Assembly (NCBI GenBank): GCA_031408575.1
Contig: JANNWS010000146.1
Location: 1-64,000 of the forward strand
Direction of reading: 5' to 3'
From: Aliitabrizicola sp031408575
Lineage (GTDB): Bacteria; Pseudomonadota; Alphaproteobacteria; Rhodobacterales; Rhodobacteraceae
DNA: 64,000 nt
Part shown: positions 48,758-58,300 of the stretch, one piece after another
Layout: every line of letters begins with the position of its first letter
Position numbering within the stretch: position 1 is the first letter of the stretch
Made by a program: the position numbers and the translations under genes
The notes under the pieces: generated by a model
What the model was told of the DNA's origin: nothing
Databases searched by the model: none
Seen by the model: the letters and a program-made list of their open reading frames with translations, nothing else

Positions 48758-50001
48758 CAGCTACCCTCGGGCAGCATGTGCAGGCGGGCCAGCACATCGG
48801 CAGCCCCGTCGCGCAAAAGGGCCGCGCGCAGGTTTGCGGCGGTGGCAGGGTCGTCGCCGAAAAGACCGCGCAGATCGCGGGGCAGGGCGCGCGACAACTC
48901 ATCCGCAATTTCGGCCAGATCGGCATCGGGGGGCGTGGCCTTTGCGATCAGACTTTCAAGATCGGCCAGTGCGCCGGTCTCGGCGGTCGGCGCATCATGG
49001 GTCAGCGCGCTGCCTAGTGTCTCGATCCAGACGCTGCCGATCCCGTCTGCTACCTGCCGCGCCTGTTCCATCAGCAGGTCAAGATCACGCCGGACACGCC
49101 ACGCAAGCGGGCTTGCGCCGGTCAGGCCCAGCCGCAGCACCAGATGATCGCCCGTCAGATCCCGCCTTGCGCCGTGGATCGCGGCCCCCAGTGCCCTGAC
49201 CAGATCAGGCCAGTCGGCAAGGCCGTCTGCCGCAATCAGGGTCCTCTCGAACCGGGCGATCGCCAGCGGGCGCATTTGGGTTGTGGTAGTGCCGTCGTCG
49301 GCCATGGTCACCAGGGTCACCGATTTTTCGCCCGCCTCGCCGATGTCGCGGCCCTGCGGCATACCCGGCATCACCACGGTGGTACGGCCCGGATATTCGG
49401 CGCGGACATGCACATGGCCAAGCGCCCAATAGTCAAAGCCGGTCTGTTGCAGGGCGGCCAGCGAACAGGGCGCATAGGGATCATGGCCGGGCGCACCGGC
49501 AAGGCTGGTATGCAGCATCCCGATATTGAACGCATCAGGCAGGGGCGCCGGAAACTGCCCCAACAGGCTGTCAGGGGCATGAGGTTTGGCAAAGCTGATG
49601 CCGTGGATCGCCACAGCTTGCCCGCCGGTTTCCGAAAATACGGTGTCCGCCTTGGCACCGAAAACCTTGACCGATGGCGGCAGCACAAGCTCTCGCGTCA
49701 GCCGCGACAGCGCATCATGATTGCCCCGGATCACATAGGTATTAATCGCCGCCGCGTCGAGTCGCCCAAGCTGGTCTGCCAGAAAGCGTGCCGTCTTCAT
49801 CGATGTCTGATCGCCGTCATAAAGATCGCCCGCGATCAGCAAGGCATCGACGCGTTCGGCAAGGCAAAGGTCTACAATGCGGACAAACACCGCCCGTGTC
49901 GCCGCCCCGATCAGATCAGCCAGCGCAGGATCCCGCAGGGCAAGCGATTTCAACGGGCTGTCAAGGTGCAGATCGGCGGTATGCAGGAAACGGAATGGCA
50001 C
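48757..50001 (-). CDS. YhaO-type DNA repair exonuclease (SbcD/Mre11-like)
   Basis: 414 residues. Calcineurin-like nuclease motifs in order: FLHTADLHLDSPL (D and H), LLIAGDLYDGDQ, IRGNHDALS, IGMLHTSLAG, and YWALGHVHVRA. All metal ligands are intact. The C-terminal 150 residues form the capping domain that docks on the ATPase. First gene of a leftward pair with the YhaN-type gene. It should degrade or nick DNA ends with the ATPase partner; a bacterial repair or hairpin-cleaving function is inferred from the family. Confidence 0.92.
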   Translation of the reverse strand: MPFRFLHTADLHLDSPLKSLALRDPALADLIGAATRAVFVRIVDLCLAERVDALLIAGDLYDGDQTSMKTARFLADQLGRLDAAAINTYVIRGNHDALSRLTRELVLPPSVKVFGAKADTVFSETGGQAVAIHGISFAKPHAPDSLLGQFPAPLPDAFNIGMLHTSLAGAPGHDPYAPCSLAALQQTGFDYWALGHVHVRAEYPGRTTVVMPGMPQGRDIGEAGEKSVTLVTMADDGTTTTQMRPLAIARFERTLIAADGLADWPDLVRALGAAIHGARRDLTGDHLVLRLGLTGASPLAWRVRRDLDLLMEQARQVADGIGSVWIETLGSALTHDAPTAETGALADLESLIAKATPPDADLAEIADELSRALPRDLRGLFGDDPATAANLRAALLRDGAADVLARLHMLPEGS

Positions 50002-50092
50002 GGCGACCTACAGTTTGGACGGCTGTCCCCACTGTTGCCGACCGGGTGGGGCCTTGTCAAAGCCCGGTCGTGCGATGATTGAAAAGTTCCTC

Positions 50093-50166
50093 TGGAGGCG
50101 GGTACCGGAATCGAACCGGTCTTCTCGGATTTGCAATCCGGTGCATAGCCTGCCTGCCCACCCGCC
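50093..50166 (-). tRNA. tRNA-Cys (anticodon GCA)
   Basis: On the minus strand: acceptor GGCGGGT/ACCCGCC, anticodon loop TTGCAAA giving GCA, T loop TTCGATT with stem ACCGG/CCGGT, discriminator T and encoded CCA. The gene is complete at 74 bases. No repeat of its 3' end was noticed elsewhere in the window, so it is not currently an occupied att site here. Confidence 0.95.
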
Positions 50167-50462
50167 CTCTGCCGAGGTCGGGATTGCTTTAATGGATGCG
50201 TCCGCGCGACGCAAGAGCGGCAAGCCGGGGGCTGTGCGAAAGGGGTGGCGGGCAGGGTGGTCTGGCAGCCTTGGGAGTCGGTCGCGAGGGTCGCACCCGA
50301 TGACGGCAATGGCCGGTCCTTGTTGTTCCGGCAGGCGGACCGTCGGCGGAGTGTTGCGCAAACAGCGGTCGCACAGCCACCGCAGCGGCATGCGGGATAG
50401 CGCGCCGCTTGTCAGTGCGACCTGCGCGCCATGACCCGTGGGCAGGAGACGTGGGATTGGCG
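50167..50462. other. Intergenic gap upstream of tRNA-Cys
   Basis: About 300 bases between the tRNA-Cys 5' end and the stop of the E1 gene. No convincing gene: open frames on both strands have no recognisable features. The tRNA promoter should lie near 50170-50220, but no strong hexamers were found. Confidence 0.4.
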
Positions 50463-52643
50463 CTATTTCCCCCGCACCAGTTTCTCTGCGGCTGCGCTGA
50501 TACTTGCGGCTGAGGGGAGTGTTGCCGCATAGGCCGGGCCGGTGGCGATGAAGCTGTCTTCGGCGGTGAGGCGCGCAAAGCTGGGGTGGCGTGCTTCGGC
50601 CAAACACGCCATCAGCGCCTCGGCCGGGCCGCCCGAGCGGCGGCATTCATCGACGATCAGGACATGGGCGCAGTTTTCGGTGGCCCGGCGCAGCGCGGCC
50701 TCGGGCAGCGGGGAAAGCCAGCGCAGATCAATGATCCTCAGGTCGATGCCGGCGGTGCGCAGGGCCGGCTCGGCCTGCCGGGCAAGGTAGTGGCCGTTGC
50801 CATAGGTAACGATGGCAAGGTCGGTGCCGGTGCCATGCTGGCCGATCTGACCCAGCGGAATACGAGCGTCGACGGCGGGGTAGGCCGTCATCCAGAGGCC
50901 GTCTTTTTCGGTATGGAGATCGCGCAACGGGTAAAGTGCAATGGGTTCAAGGAACACCACCACCCGTTGTTCCTCGCGCGCAAGTCGCACGCACTCCCGT
51001 AGCATCGTGGCGGCATCGGCACCTGTCGACGGGCAGGCGAGGATCAGGCCGGGGATGTCGCGCAGCACGGCGATGGAGTTGTCATTGTGGAAATGGCCGC
51101 CAAAGCCCTTCTGATAGCCCAGCCCCGCGATGCGGATGACCATCGGGTTGGTAAACTGGCCGTCGGAAAAGAACGGCAGGGTGGCGGCCTCGCCCCGCAG
51201 CTGATCTTCGGCATTGTGCAGATAGGCCAGGAACTGAATCTCGGGCAGCGGAACAAATCCGTTCTGCGCCATGCCGATCGCCAACCCGAGGATGGATTGC
51301 TCATCCAGAATCGTGTCGATGACGCGGCTGGCACCGAACCGGGCGTGGAGTTTCTGTGTCACGCCATAGACGCCGCCTTTGCGACCCACATCCTCGCCCA
51401 TCAGAACCGTTTCGGGATGGGTCAGCATAAGGTCGGTCAGCGCCCAGTTGATCAGGCGCGCCATCGGCTGGGGCTCGTTCAGCGCTTCGGTACCGAAAGC
51501 TGTCGTGCGGGCCAAGGGCGTGGGGCCGTTCGTGGGGGTGTTGGTGCGGGGTGGCGGGATCAGGCTGGCCATGACCTGCGTTGCGGTTTGCAGGCGGGGG
51601 CGGGTGATGACCTCGGCTGCAAGATCGGCCACCTCGGCCGCAGTGTCGGAATAGATCGTCAGGGCGTGTTCGGGCGTCAGCGCGTCTGACTGGTGCAGCA
51701 GGCGGACGGTGTGAAGCAGCGGGTCGTTCGCCTCGTCCGCCTCCACCTCGTCACGGGGCAGGTAGGTGGTCGGCACATCTGCCCCGGCATGGCCATAAAG
51801 GCGCACGGTGCGCAGGTGCAAAAAGACCGGCTTGCGGCGGATGCGTGCGATGTCGGCAGCCTTGGTGGCCACGCGGAACGTGTCGAACAGATCAAGCCCG
51901 TCGGCTTTAAGGTATGTCAGGCCGGGGCGGGCGGAAAAGCTCGCCTCGATCCAGCCGGGCGGCGTTTTCGTGGAAATGCCGATGCCGTTGTCTTCGCAGA
52001 TGAACAGGATCGGCAGGGGAATGCCCTTGAAGGCCGTCCATTGCGCGGTGTTGAAGGCCCCCTGTGCGGTAGAATGGTTTGCCGAGGCGTCCCCGAACGA
52101 CGCCACGATGATCGCATCATCTGGCAGCAGGCGGTGTTCGGGCGGGTTGCGGCGCGCGATGCCAATCGAAAAGGCCGCCCCGACGGCCTTGGGCAGGTGG
52201 CTTGCGATGGTGGAGGTTTGCGGCGGGACCATTAGCGCGCGCGACCCCAGCACCTTGTGCCGCCCGCCCGAAATCGGGTCTTCGGCGGCGGCGGCGAAGG
52301 ACAACAGCATGTCGCGGGCGGGGGTCTGGCCCGGCACCTGATGGGAGCGGGCGATCTGGAACGCGGCATCGCGGTAATGCAGGAATGCCATGTCGGTGGG
52401 GCGCAGGGCGGCGGCGACGGCGGCCATGCCTTCATGGCCGGAGGAGCCGATGGTGTAAAACCCCTGACCGGCGCGCTGCATCACACGGGCCTGCCGGTCG
52501 AGCGCGCGGCTAAGGCACTGGGCGCGGTAGAGGCTGACGGCGAGATCGGCGGTCAGCGGGCCGGACGGTGGCGGGCCAACGGGAAAGTCCCGCGCCGCCA
52601 AGCGGCGCAGGAAATTATCGTGGACGATATCGGCACGGTCCAT
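50463..52643 (-). CDS. Fused alpha-beta E1 subunit of a 2-oxoacid dehydrogenase
   Basis: 726 residues. The N-terminal half is an E1 alpha: thiamine diphosphate motif GDASANHSTAQGAFNTA with EDNGIGIST near residue 205. The C-terminal half, from about residue 380, is an E1 beta (MGEDVGRKGGVYGVT, then YQKGFGGHFHNDNS). Single-chain alpha-beta fusions act on branched-chain 2-oxoacids or pyruvate in some bacteria. I use the ATG at 52643. No E2 or E3 gene is adjacent, so it must use lipoyl partners encoded elsewhere. It lies after a glutaryl-CoA dehydrogenase gene on the same strand, separated by double hairpins. Confidence 0.88.
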   Translation of the reverse strand: MDRADIVHDNFLRRLAARDFPVGPPPSGPLTADLAVSLYRAQCLSRALDRQARVMQRAGQGFYTIGSSGHEGMAAVAAALRPTDMAFLHYRDAAFQIARSHQVPGQTPARDMLLSFAAAAEDPISGGRHKVLGSRALMVPPQTSTIASHLPKAVGAAFSIGIARRNPPEHRLLPDDAIIVASFGDASANHSTAQGAFNTAQWTAFKGIPLPILFICEDNGIGISTKTPPGWIEASFSARPGLTYLKADGLDLFDTFRVATKAADIARIRRKPVFLHLRTVRLYGHAGADVPTTYLPRDEVEADEANDPLLHTVRLLHQSDALTPEHALTIYSDTAAEVADLAAEVITRPRLQTATQVMASLIPPPRTNTPTNGPTPLARTTAFGTEALNEPQPMARLINWALTDLMLTHPETVLMGEDVGRKGGVYGVTQKLHARFGASRVIDTILDEQSILGLAIGMAQNGFVPLPEIQFLAYLHNAEDQLRGEAATLPFFSDGQFTNPMVIRIAGLGYQKGFGGHFHNDNSIAVLRDIPGLILACPSTGADAATMLRECVRLAREEQRVVVFLEPIALYPLRDLHTEKDGLWMTAYPAVDARIPLGQIGQHGTGTDLAIVTYGNGHYLARQAEPALRTAGIDLRIIDLRWLSPLPEAALRRATENCAHVLIVDECRRSGGPAEALMACLAEARHPSFARLTAEDSFIATGPAYAATLPSAASISAAAEKLVRGK

Positions 52644-52669
52644 GGCGGCATCACTCGGGCTGGGGACGC

Positions 52670-52713
52670 AAAATCCTTCAAAGGATTTTGGCAAAAGTTT
52701 TCGAAAACTTTTG
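52670..52713. repeat. Double palindrome between gcdH and the E1 gene
   Basis: AAAATCCTT at 52670-52678 pairs with AAGGATTTT at 52681-52689, and a perfect 22-bp palindrome follows at 52692-52713, centred on TTCGAA. The pair lies 8 bases past the gcdH stop and 27 bases before the E1 start. The hairpins with flanking A/T runs resemble the intergenic terminator element seen widely in Rhodobacterales, and could separate the two transcripts. Confidence 0.65.
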
Positions 52714-52721
52714 GCTTCGCC

Positions 52722-53945
52722 TCAGAAAAACGCCTGCAACCCTGTCTGCGCCCGACCGAGGATCAACGCATGCACATCATGCGTGCCTTCATAGGTGTTG
52801 ACCGTTTCAAGGTTCACCATGTGGCGCATGATCTGGAAATCTTCGGAAATGCCGTTGCCACCATGCATGTCGCGCGCCATCCGCGCGATATCCAACGCCT
52901 TGCCGCAGTTGTTGCGCTTCATCAGGCTGATCATCTCGGGGGCTGCGCGACCGTCATCCATCAACCGCCCGAGGCGCAGCGAGCCTTGCAGGCCAAGCGC
53001 GATTTCGGTCATCATGTTGGCAAGTTTCAGCTGGAAAAGCTGCGTCTGGGCCAGCGGACGCCCGAACTGGTGGCGGTCCAACCCGTATTGGCGGGCCGCG
53101 TGCCAGCAGAATTCGGCCGCCCCCATGACACCCCAGGAAATGCCATAGCGGGCGCGGTTGAGGCATCCGAACGGGCCTTTCAGCCCCTCGACATTCGGCA
53201 GCAGCGCATCCTCGCCGACCTCGACACCCTGCATCACGATTTCGCCGGTGATCGAGGCGCGCAACGACAGCTTGCCGCCGATCTTTGGCGCGGAAAGCCC
53301 GGCCATGCCCTTTTCCAGCACGAAGCCCTTGATTTTGCCGCCATGCGCTTCGGACTTTGCCCAGATCACGAACACATCGGCGATGGGCGAGTTGGAAATC
53401 CACATCTTTGCGCCGGTCAGCACATAGCCGTTGGCGGTTTTCTTCGCCACGGTCTTCATGCCCGACGGGTCAGACCCCGCATCGGGTTCGGTCAGGCCGA
53501 AACAGCCGATCAGCTTGCCTGACGCAAGGCCGGGCAGGTATTTCATCCGCTGCGCCTCGGTGCCGTAAGCGTAGATCGGATACATCACCAGACTGGATTG
53601 CACGCTCATCATCGAACGATAGCCGCTGTCCACCCGCTCCACCTCGCGCGCGATCAGGCCGTAGGCGACGTAAGAGGCTCCAAGTCCGCCGTATTGCTCC
53701 GGCACGGTGGCCCCCAGCAGTCCCATCTCGCCCATTTCGGCAAAGATGCCGGCGTCGGTCTTTTCTTCGCGGTAGGCGGCGATGATGCGGGGTTGCAGCT
53801 TTTCGGCGGCAAAGGCGCGGGCGGCGTCACGCAGCATCCGCTCTTCCTCGGTCAGTTGGTCTTCCAGACGGAACGGATCCTGCCAGTCGAATTGGTCAAG
53901 GTCGGGCGCGTCCTTGCGGCTGGTGACGGGTTTCTGCATGGTCAT
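52722..53945 (-). CDS. gcdH: Glutaryl-CoA dehydrogenase
   Basis: Flavoenzyme that oxidises and decarboxylates glutaryl-CoA to crotonyl-CoA in lysine and aromatic breakdown. 407 residues. Acyl-CoA dehydrogenase signatures: CFGLTEPDAGSDPSGM near residue 150 and the C-terminal NTYEGTHDVHALILGR, with catalytic base E386 in the form specific to this family. I start at the ATG at 53945, where MTMQKPVTSRKDAPDLDQFDW matches the family. A LysR gene is divergent and probably controls it. Confidence 0.95.
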   Translation of the reverse strand: MTMQKPVTSRKDAPDLDQFDWQDPFRLEDQLTEEERMLRDAARAFAAEKLQPRIIAAYREEKTDAGIFAEMGEMGLLGATVPEQYGGLGASYVAYGLIAREVERVDSGYRSMMSVQSSLVMYPIYAYGTEAQRMKYLPGLASGKLIGCFGLTEPDAGSDPSGMKTVAKKTANGYVLTGAKMWISNSPIADVFVIWAKSEAHGGKIKGFVLEKGMAGLSAPKIGGKLSLRASITGEIVMQGVEVGEDALLPNVEGLKGPFGCLNRARYGISWGVMGAAEFCWHAARQYGLDRHQFGRPLAQTQLFQLKLANMMTEIALGLQGSLRLGRLMDDGRAAPEMISLMKRNNCGKALDIARMARDMHGGNGISEDFQIMRHMVNLETVNTYEGTHDVHALILGRAQTGLQAFF

Positions 53946-54052
53946 GACATTTCCTTCATGCGGGCGGGCGATGGTCCGACTTTTGCCCTTTATTCCAGAA
54001 TTCATCCCTGAAATACATCGAAACTATGGTCTGGGTGTATGAGTAAACCGCA
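53946..54052. promoter_or_regulatory. Divergent gcdH/lysR promoter and LysR-binding region
   Basis: 107 bases between two start codons pointing apart. TTCATCCCTGAA at 54001-54012 is an imperfect dyad (TTCA/TGAA around four bases) in an A/T-rich patch, the usual form of a LysR-type site. LysR regulators normally bind such a gap and autoregulate while activating the neighbour. Confidence 0.5.
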
Positions 54053-54961
54053 ATGATCGCACCGCGCCGCTATCTGCCCACGATCGCCTCGCTGCTGGCG
54101 CTTGAGGCGCTTGACCGGCTTGGCAGCGCCTCGGCGGCGGCCGAGGAGCTTTCCCTGACCCAAAGCGCCATCAGCCGGCAATTGCAGGTGCTGGAGGGGC
54201 AGATGGGCGTGCAACTGCTGCTGCGCGACCGCAAGCAGTTGCGTCTGACTCCCGCCGCGCGCGACTATGTGCGGCAGGTTCGCAGCATGTTGCAGCAACT
54301 GGCGCAGGCATCGCTGAAGTTGCGCGCCAATCCGACCGGGGGCAGCCTGAACCTTGCCATTCTGCCCGCCTTCGGGATGCACTGGCTGGCGCCGCGTCTG
54401 GCGGATTTCGCGCGCCGCCACCCCGAGGTGACGGTGAACCTGTCCACCCGGTTGCGGCCCTTTGATTTTGAGGCGGAAAGCTTTGATGCGGCGATCCACT
54501 ATGGCCAAAGGGATTGGCCGGAGGTGGACTATCTGCCGTTGATGACGGAACAGGTGGTGCCGGTCTGCGCCCCCGGACTGCTGGCGGCGATGCCGGCCAG
54601 CGCCGCGGCGCTGACGGCGCATCCGCTGCTGTATCTGGAAACGCGGCCCGACGCGTGGGAGCGGTGGATGGTGGCGCAGGGCGTGGTGGCCGCGATGCCG
54701 CGCGGCATGATCTTTGACCAGTTCGCCACGATGACGCAGGCGGCGATCCACGGGCTGGGAATAGCGTTACTGCCGACCTATCTGGCCGAGCGCGAGCTGG
54801 CCGAGGGGCGGTTGGTTGTGGCCTTCGGAACCACATTGCAGAGCGTTGGCAGTTACTACCTTGTCTGGCCAAAGAACCGGCCCGGTCGTCAGCCGCTGCT
54901 GTCGTTCCGGGGCTGGCTGGCGGGGCAGATATCAGCAGTCCCGTTGTCGCAAAGCGGGTGA
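54053..54961 (+). CDS. LysR-family regulator (GcvA-like), likely controls gcdH
   Basis: 302 residues. The N-terminal helix-turn-helix is SASAAAEELSLTQSAISRQLQVLEGQMGVQLLLRD. The effector domain starts near residue 95 (GGSLNLAILPAFGMHWLAPRL), the GcvA-type pattern. Divergent orientation to gcdH suggests it senses glutarate or glutaryl-CoA, as related GcdR-type proteins do; this is inference from position. Confidence 0.87.
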   Translation: MIAPRRYLPTIASLLALEALDRLGSASAAAEELSLTQSAISRQLQVLEGQMGVQLLLRDRKQLRLTPAARDYVRQVRSMLQQLAQASLKLRANPTGGSLNLAILPAFGMHWLAPRLADFARRHPEVTVNLSTRLRPFDFEAESFDAAIHYGQRDWPEVDYLPLMTEQVVPVCAPGLLAAMPASAAALTAHPLLYLETRPDAWERWMVAQGVVAAMPRGMIFDQFATMTQAAIHGLGIALLPTYLAERELAEGRLVVAFGTTLQSVGSYYLVWPKNRPGRQPLLSFRGWLAGQISAVPLSQSG

Positions 54962-55374
54962 TTCGCAATACGCGGTGAAAGGCGCGGGATAGGCACCGCT
55001 TGCCCGGCGATTACACTCAAAGGGCGAGTTTTCGCGAAGGGCTTGCAACCCGAAAGCCTGTTTGAGTGCTTTCACAGCCACTATCTTGGTGGCCAGAACG
55101 GCAGCGCATTGACGATGTGCGGGACGGTCACTTATCCAATCTTTGACACGGTGCGATGATCGACACGTGTAGAGGGGGCTTGACGTTTGTCAACCGAACA
55201 CGCCGATCATCTTGTGTGCTATCCCGCGAAGCGTACTACAAGCTGCGTGTCGCGCCGCATCCGAGGCGATGTAGTCAAGGCGCAGATGGTCAGCCCCATG
55301 AACTGCTTTACGGCATTGTGCGCCCGAACTGCAGTGTATCGTTCTGATGGTCACATGACGCGGGCGGTGGTTCT
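54962..55374. other. Intergenic region upstream of the giant repeat protein
   Basis: 413 bases without a convincing gene; short open frames near 55156-55378 have no features. Possible promoter elements: TTGACA at 55143-55148 and TTGACG at 55180-55185, the latter inside an inverted pair TTGAC/GTCAA (55180-55193), but no good -10 follows either. GC content is below the genes around it. Confidence 0.4.
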
Positions 55375-58300
55375 TTGATCAGATTTCTTGCCAGGGTATT
55401 TGCGACGACACTCGCGCTTGGGTTGTCGACGCCGGCGGCTCAGGCTGTTGACATCAACAAAAGCTTTTCGCCGACTTTGCGCCTGCCAACCCAATCCAGC
55501 CGGGTGAAGGTGGAGTTCATCAACAACCTTGCGTCACCCGCCACCGCGGCCTCGCTCAGCGATGTCATGCCCAATGGTGTCTTCATTGCCGTGCCGCCCG
55601 GACTGACCACGACTTGCGGCGGCACGCCGATTGCATCGAATGGCCCCTTGTCCGGCACGTTGTCGATATCCGGGGCGACAATTCCGGCCCGCGTGGGTTC
55701 GGTGGCCGGAACCTGCTTTGTCGAGGTGAGTGTTTTTGCCGCGTCCCGTGGTACGTTCATCAACCAGATCCCGCCGAATTCGCTGACCGCGACGCAAGGC
55801 GGCTCGCCCATTTCGAATGATCAGCTTGCCGAAGCGACGCTGACAGCGGTTTTGCAGGATGTCACCGGATCGCTGGGCATTGCGGGCGGGCTGACCACAG
55901 TGCAGGGCGGCGAGACGGTGATCCGCACGATCACGTTGACCAATCCCAATTCGGTGCCGCTGACCGGTACATCCTTTACCCACAACCTTGCGACGCAAGG
56001 CGGCTTCAATCTTTTCGCCACCGGACAGCCAACGGCCAACACCTGCGGCGGCGCTGCGACGACCGCGACCACGGGATCGGGCAATGCAGCGTTCGGACCG
56101 TCGTCTATCGTCGCCTTGTCGGGGGGCACAATTCCCGCGAATGGCAGTTGCACGATCTCATTCCCGGTCACGACCGCACGCAATGTGACGCTGCCCTACA
56201 ACGACACGCAGACCACCCATGCCATCCCGGCAGGTGCTGTGACCACACTGGAAGGTGCGACCAACCTCGCCGCGATAAGTCAGTCGGTTCGCACTGTCAG
56301 CGGCATCCGGGTAATCAAGACATTCAACGGCGCATCCACCGGCACACTTGATCTGAACACCGCGACCAGTGCGACCCTGACCCTTCAGGTCGAGACGTTC
56401 AACGCCCTGCCGGTGTCGAATTTCAACCTGTCCGACCTGATGCCTGCCGGGTTGCAGGCGACCGCGATCACGCGCAACACCTGCGGCGGCACGACGGGAA
56501 CAGGTGGCGGCACAAATGTTACCGTCAGCGGAGCCACGTTGTTGGGCATCACCACACCGCCTCTGACCGGCACACAAAGTCGCGCCTGCGCGATTGACGC
56601 GCGGATCGTGCCGACGTCGTCGGTGCCGGGCAGCTATGTAAACACCATTCCCGGCGCAACCGCCGATGGTTTCCAGTTCGCATCGTCGACAGCGACGCTG
56701 AATGTCACTGCAACGGCACCCCCCCCTAATCCGCTCAGCGTTACCAAGGCGTTTCAGCTTGCGGACATCTATCCGGGTGACAGCCAGACCCTGACCTTCA
56801 CGTTCCGCAACACGTTTGACCAGAATATCCGCAACATCGCGCTGACCGACAACCTTGTGACGAATGTGACGGCGAACGGCGGGCTGCGGATCGGCGGATC
56901 GGGGTTTGTCTCGCAGACCTGCGGCGGGACGGTTTCTGCCGTTCCCGGCACGTCTGCCATCGCGATTTCCGGGGTTAATCTGGCAATCGGTGCGACGTGC
57001 AATGTTGTGGTGCGTGTCACGATGGCGGCGAACGCGCCATCCGACAACCGGACCATCGTGAATACCGTTCCGCGCACCCAGATCACGTTTGATCTGATCG
57101 GTTTTCCGGGCCAAAATCCGCTGAACGGGGCCAGTGATGATCTGATCGTTCGCACACCGCTGACACTGGCGAAAAGCTATAGCCCGTCGACCGTGGCCGC
57201 GGGCGGTGTCACGCGGTTGCGGATGCAGGTCACCCGCCTGACCCGCGCCGCATCCAGCACATCGAGCATCGCATTCACCGATGCGTTTCCTGCCAACCAT
57301 ACCATCGCCAATCCTGCCAATGTCGTGAACGAGTGCGGCGGCACGGTCACCGCAGCGGTCGCGTCGTCTTCCCTGAGCCTGTCCGGGGGTGCCATGGGCG
57401 CACCGACCAGTGGCACTTCGATCAACTGTTCCGTCTTCGTCAACGTGGTGGCACCGGGAACGAATGGCTCTGCCGCGAACACGGTGGCTGCCGGCGCCCT
57501 GACCGCGATCGACAGCGGTCAGCCCGCCGGGTTGAACGGGCTTGCCACCCAGACCACCAGCAGCGCCACGCTGATCCGTTCTTCATCGCAACTGACGGTG
57601 AACAAGGAATTTCTGCCCACAACCGTAAAGGCCGGGCAGGCATCGCGCGTGCGGATTACGCTGTCGAACACCAACACCGGGTCGGCTTCGCTGACAGGGG
57701 TGGGCCTGACCGACAGTTTTGCGACCAGCAACCTGCAACTGACAACAAACCCAAACCCGACGTTCACCACCACCAGCGCTGTTCCCAACAGCGGTGGATG
57801 TTTCGGCGGCAACTATGCGTTCGTGAACGGTCCCGGCGGGTCCATCACCCTGTCGGGCGGCCAGATCGGTGCCAACACGACGTGCTACTTCGAATTCAAC
57901 GTGACCTCGCTTTTGGGCGGGAACGTCCAGAATCGCATTCTGGCGGGTGATGTCCGGTCGGATCAGGGAACAACGAACGCGCTGGGCGCGGTTGCCACCC
58001 TGACAATCGAGCGGGAACTGAATGTCTCCAAAGGCTTCCGGCCAGAAGTGGTCGAGGCGGGGGCGCAGACGACCCTGGTGATCCAGGTGGTGAACGCAAC
58101 CGATCTGGCGTTTACCGGATCGTCGACGCAACCGACGCTGATCGACGCGATGCCGGCGGGGATCACGCTGATTGCCGGAACCCAAGCCACCAGCTGTCCG
58201 GGCGGCGTCGCCTCGACGAGCGGCAACAGCATCATCCTGAACGGCGGGTCGTTTCCTCCGTCCAGCAGTTGCGAGTTGACGGTTCAGGTGCAGACGATCA

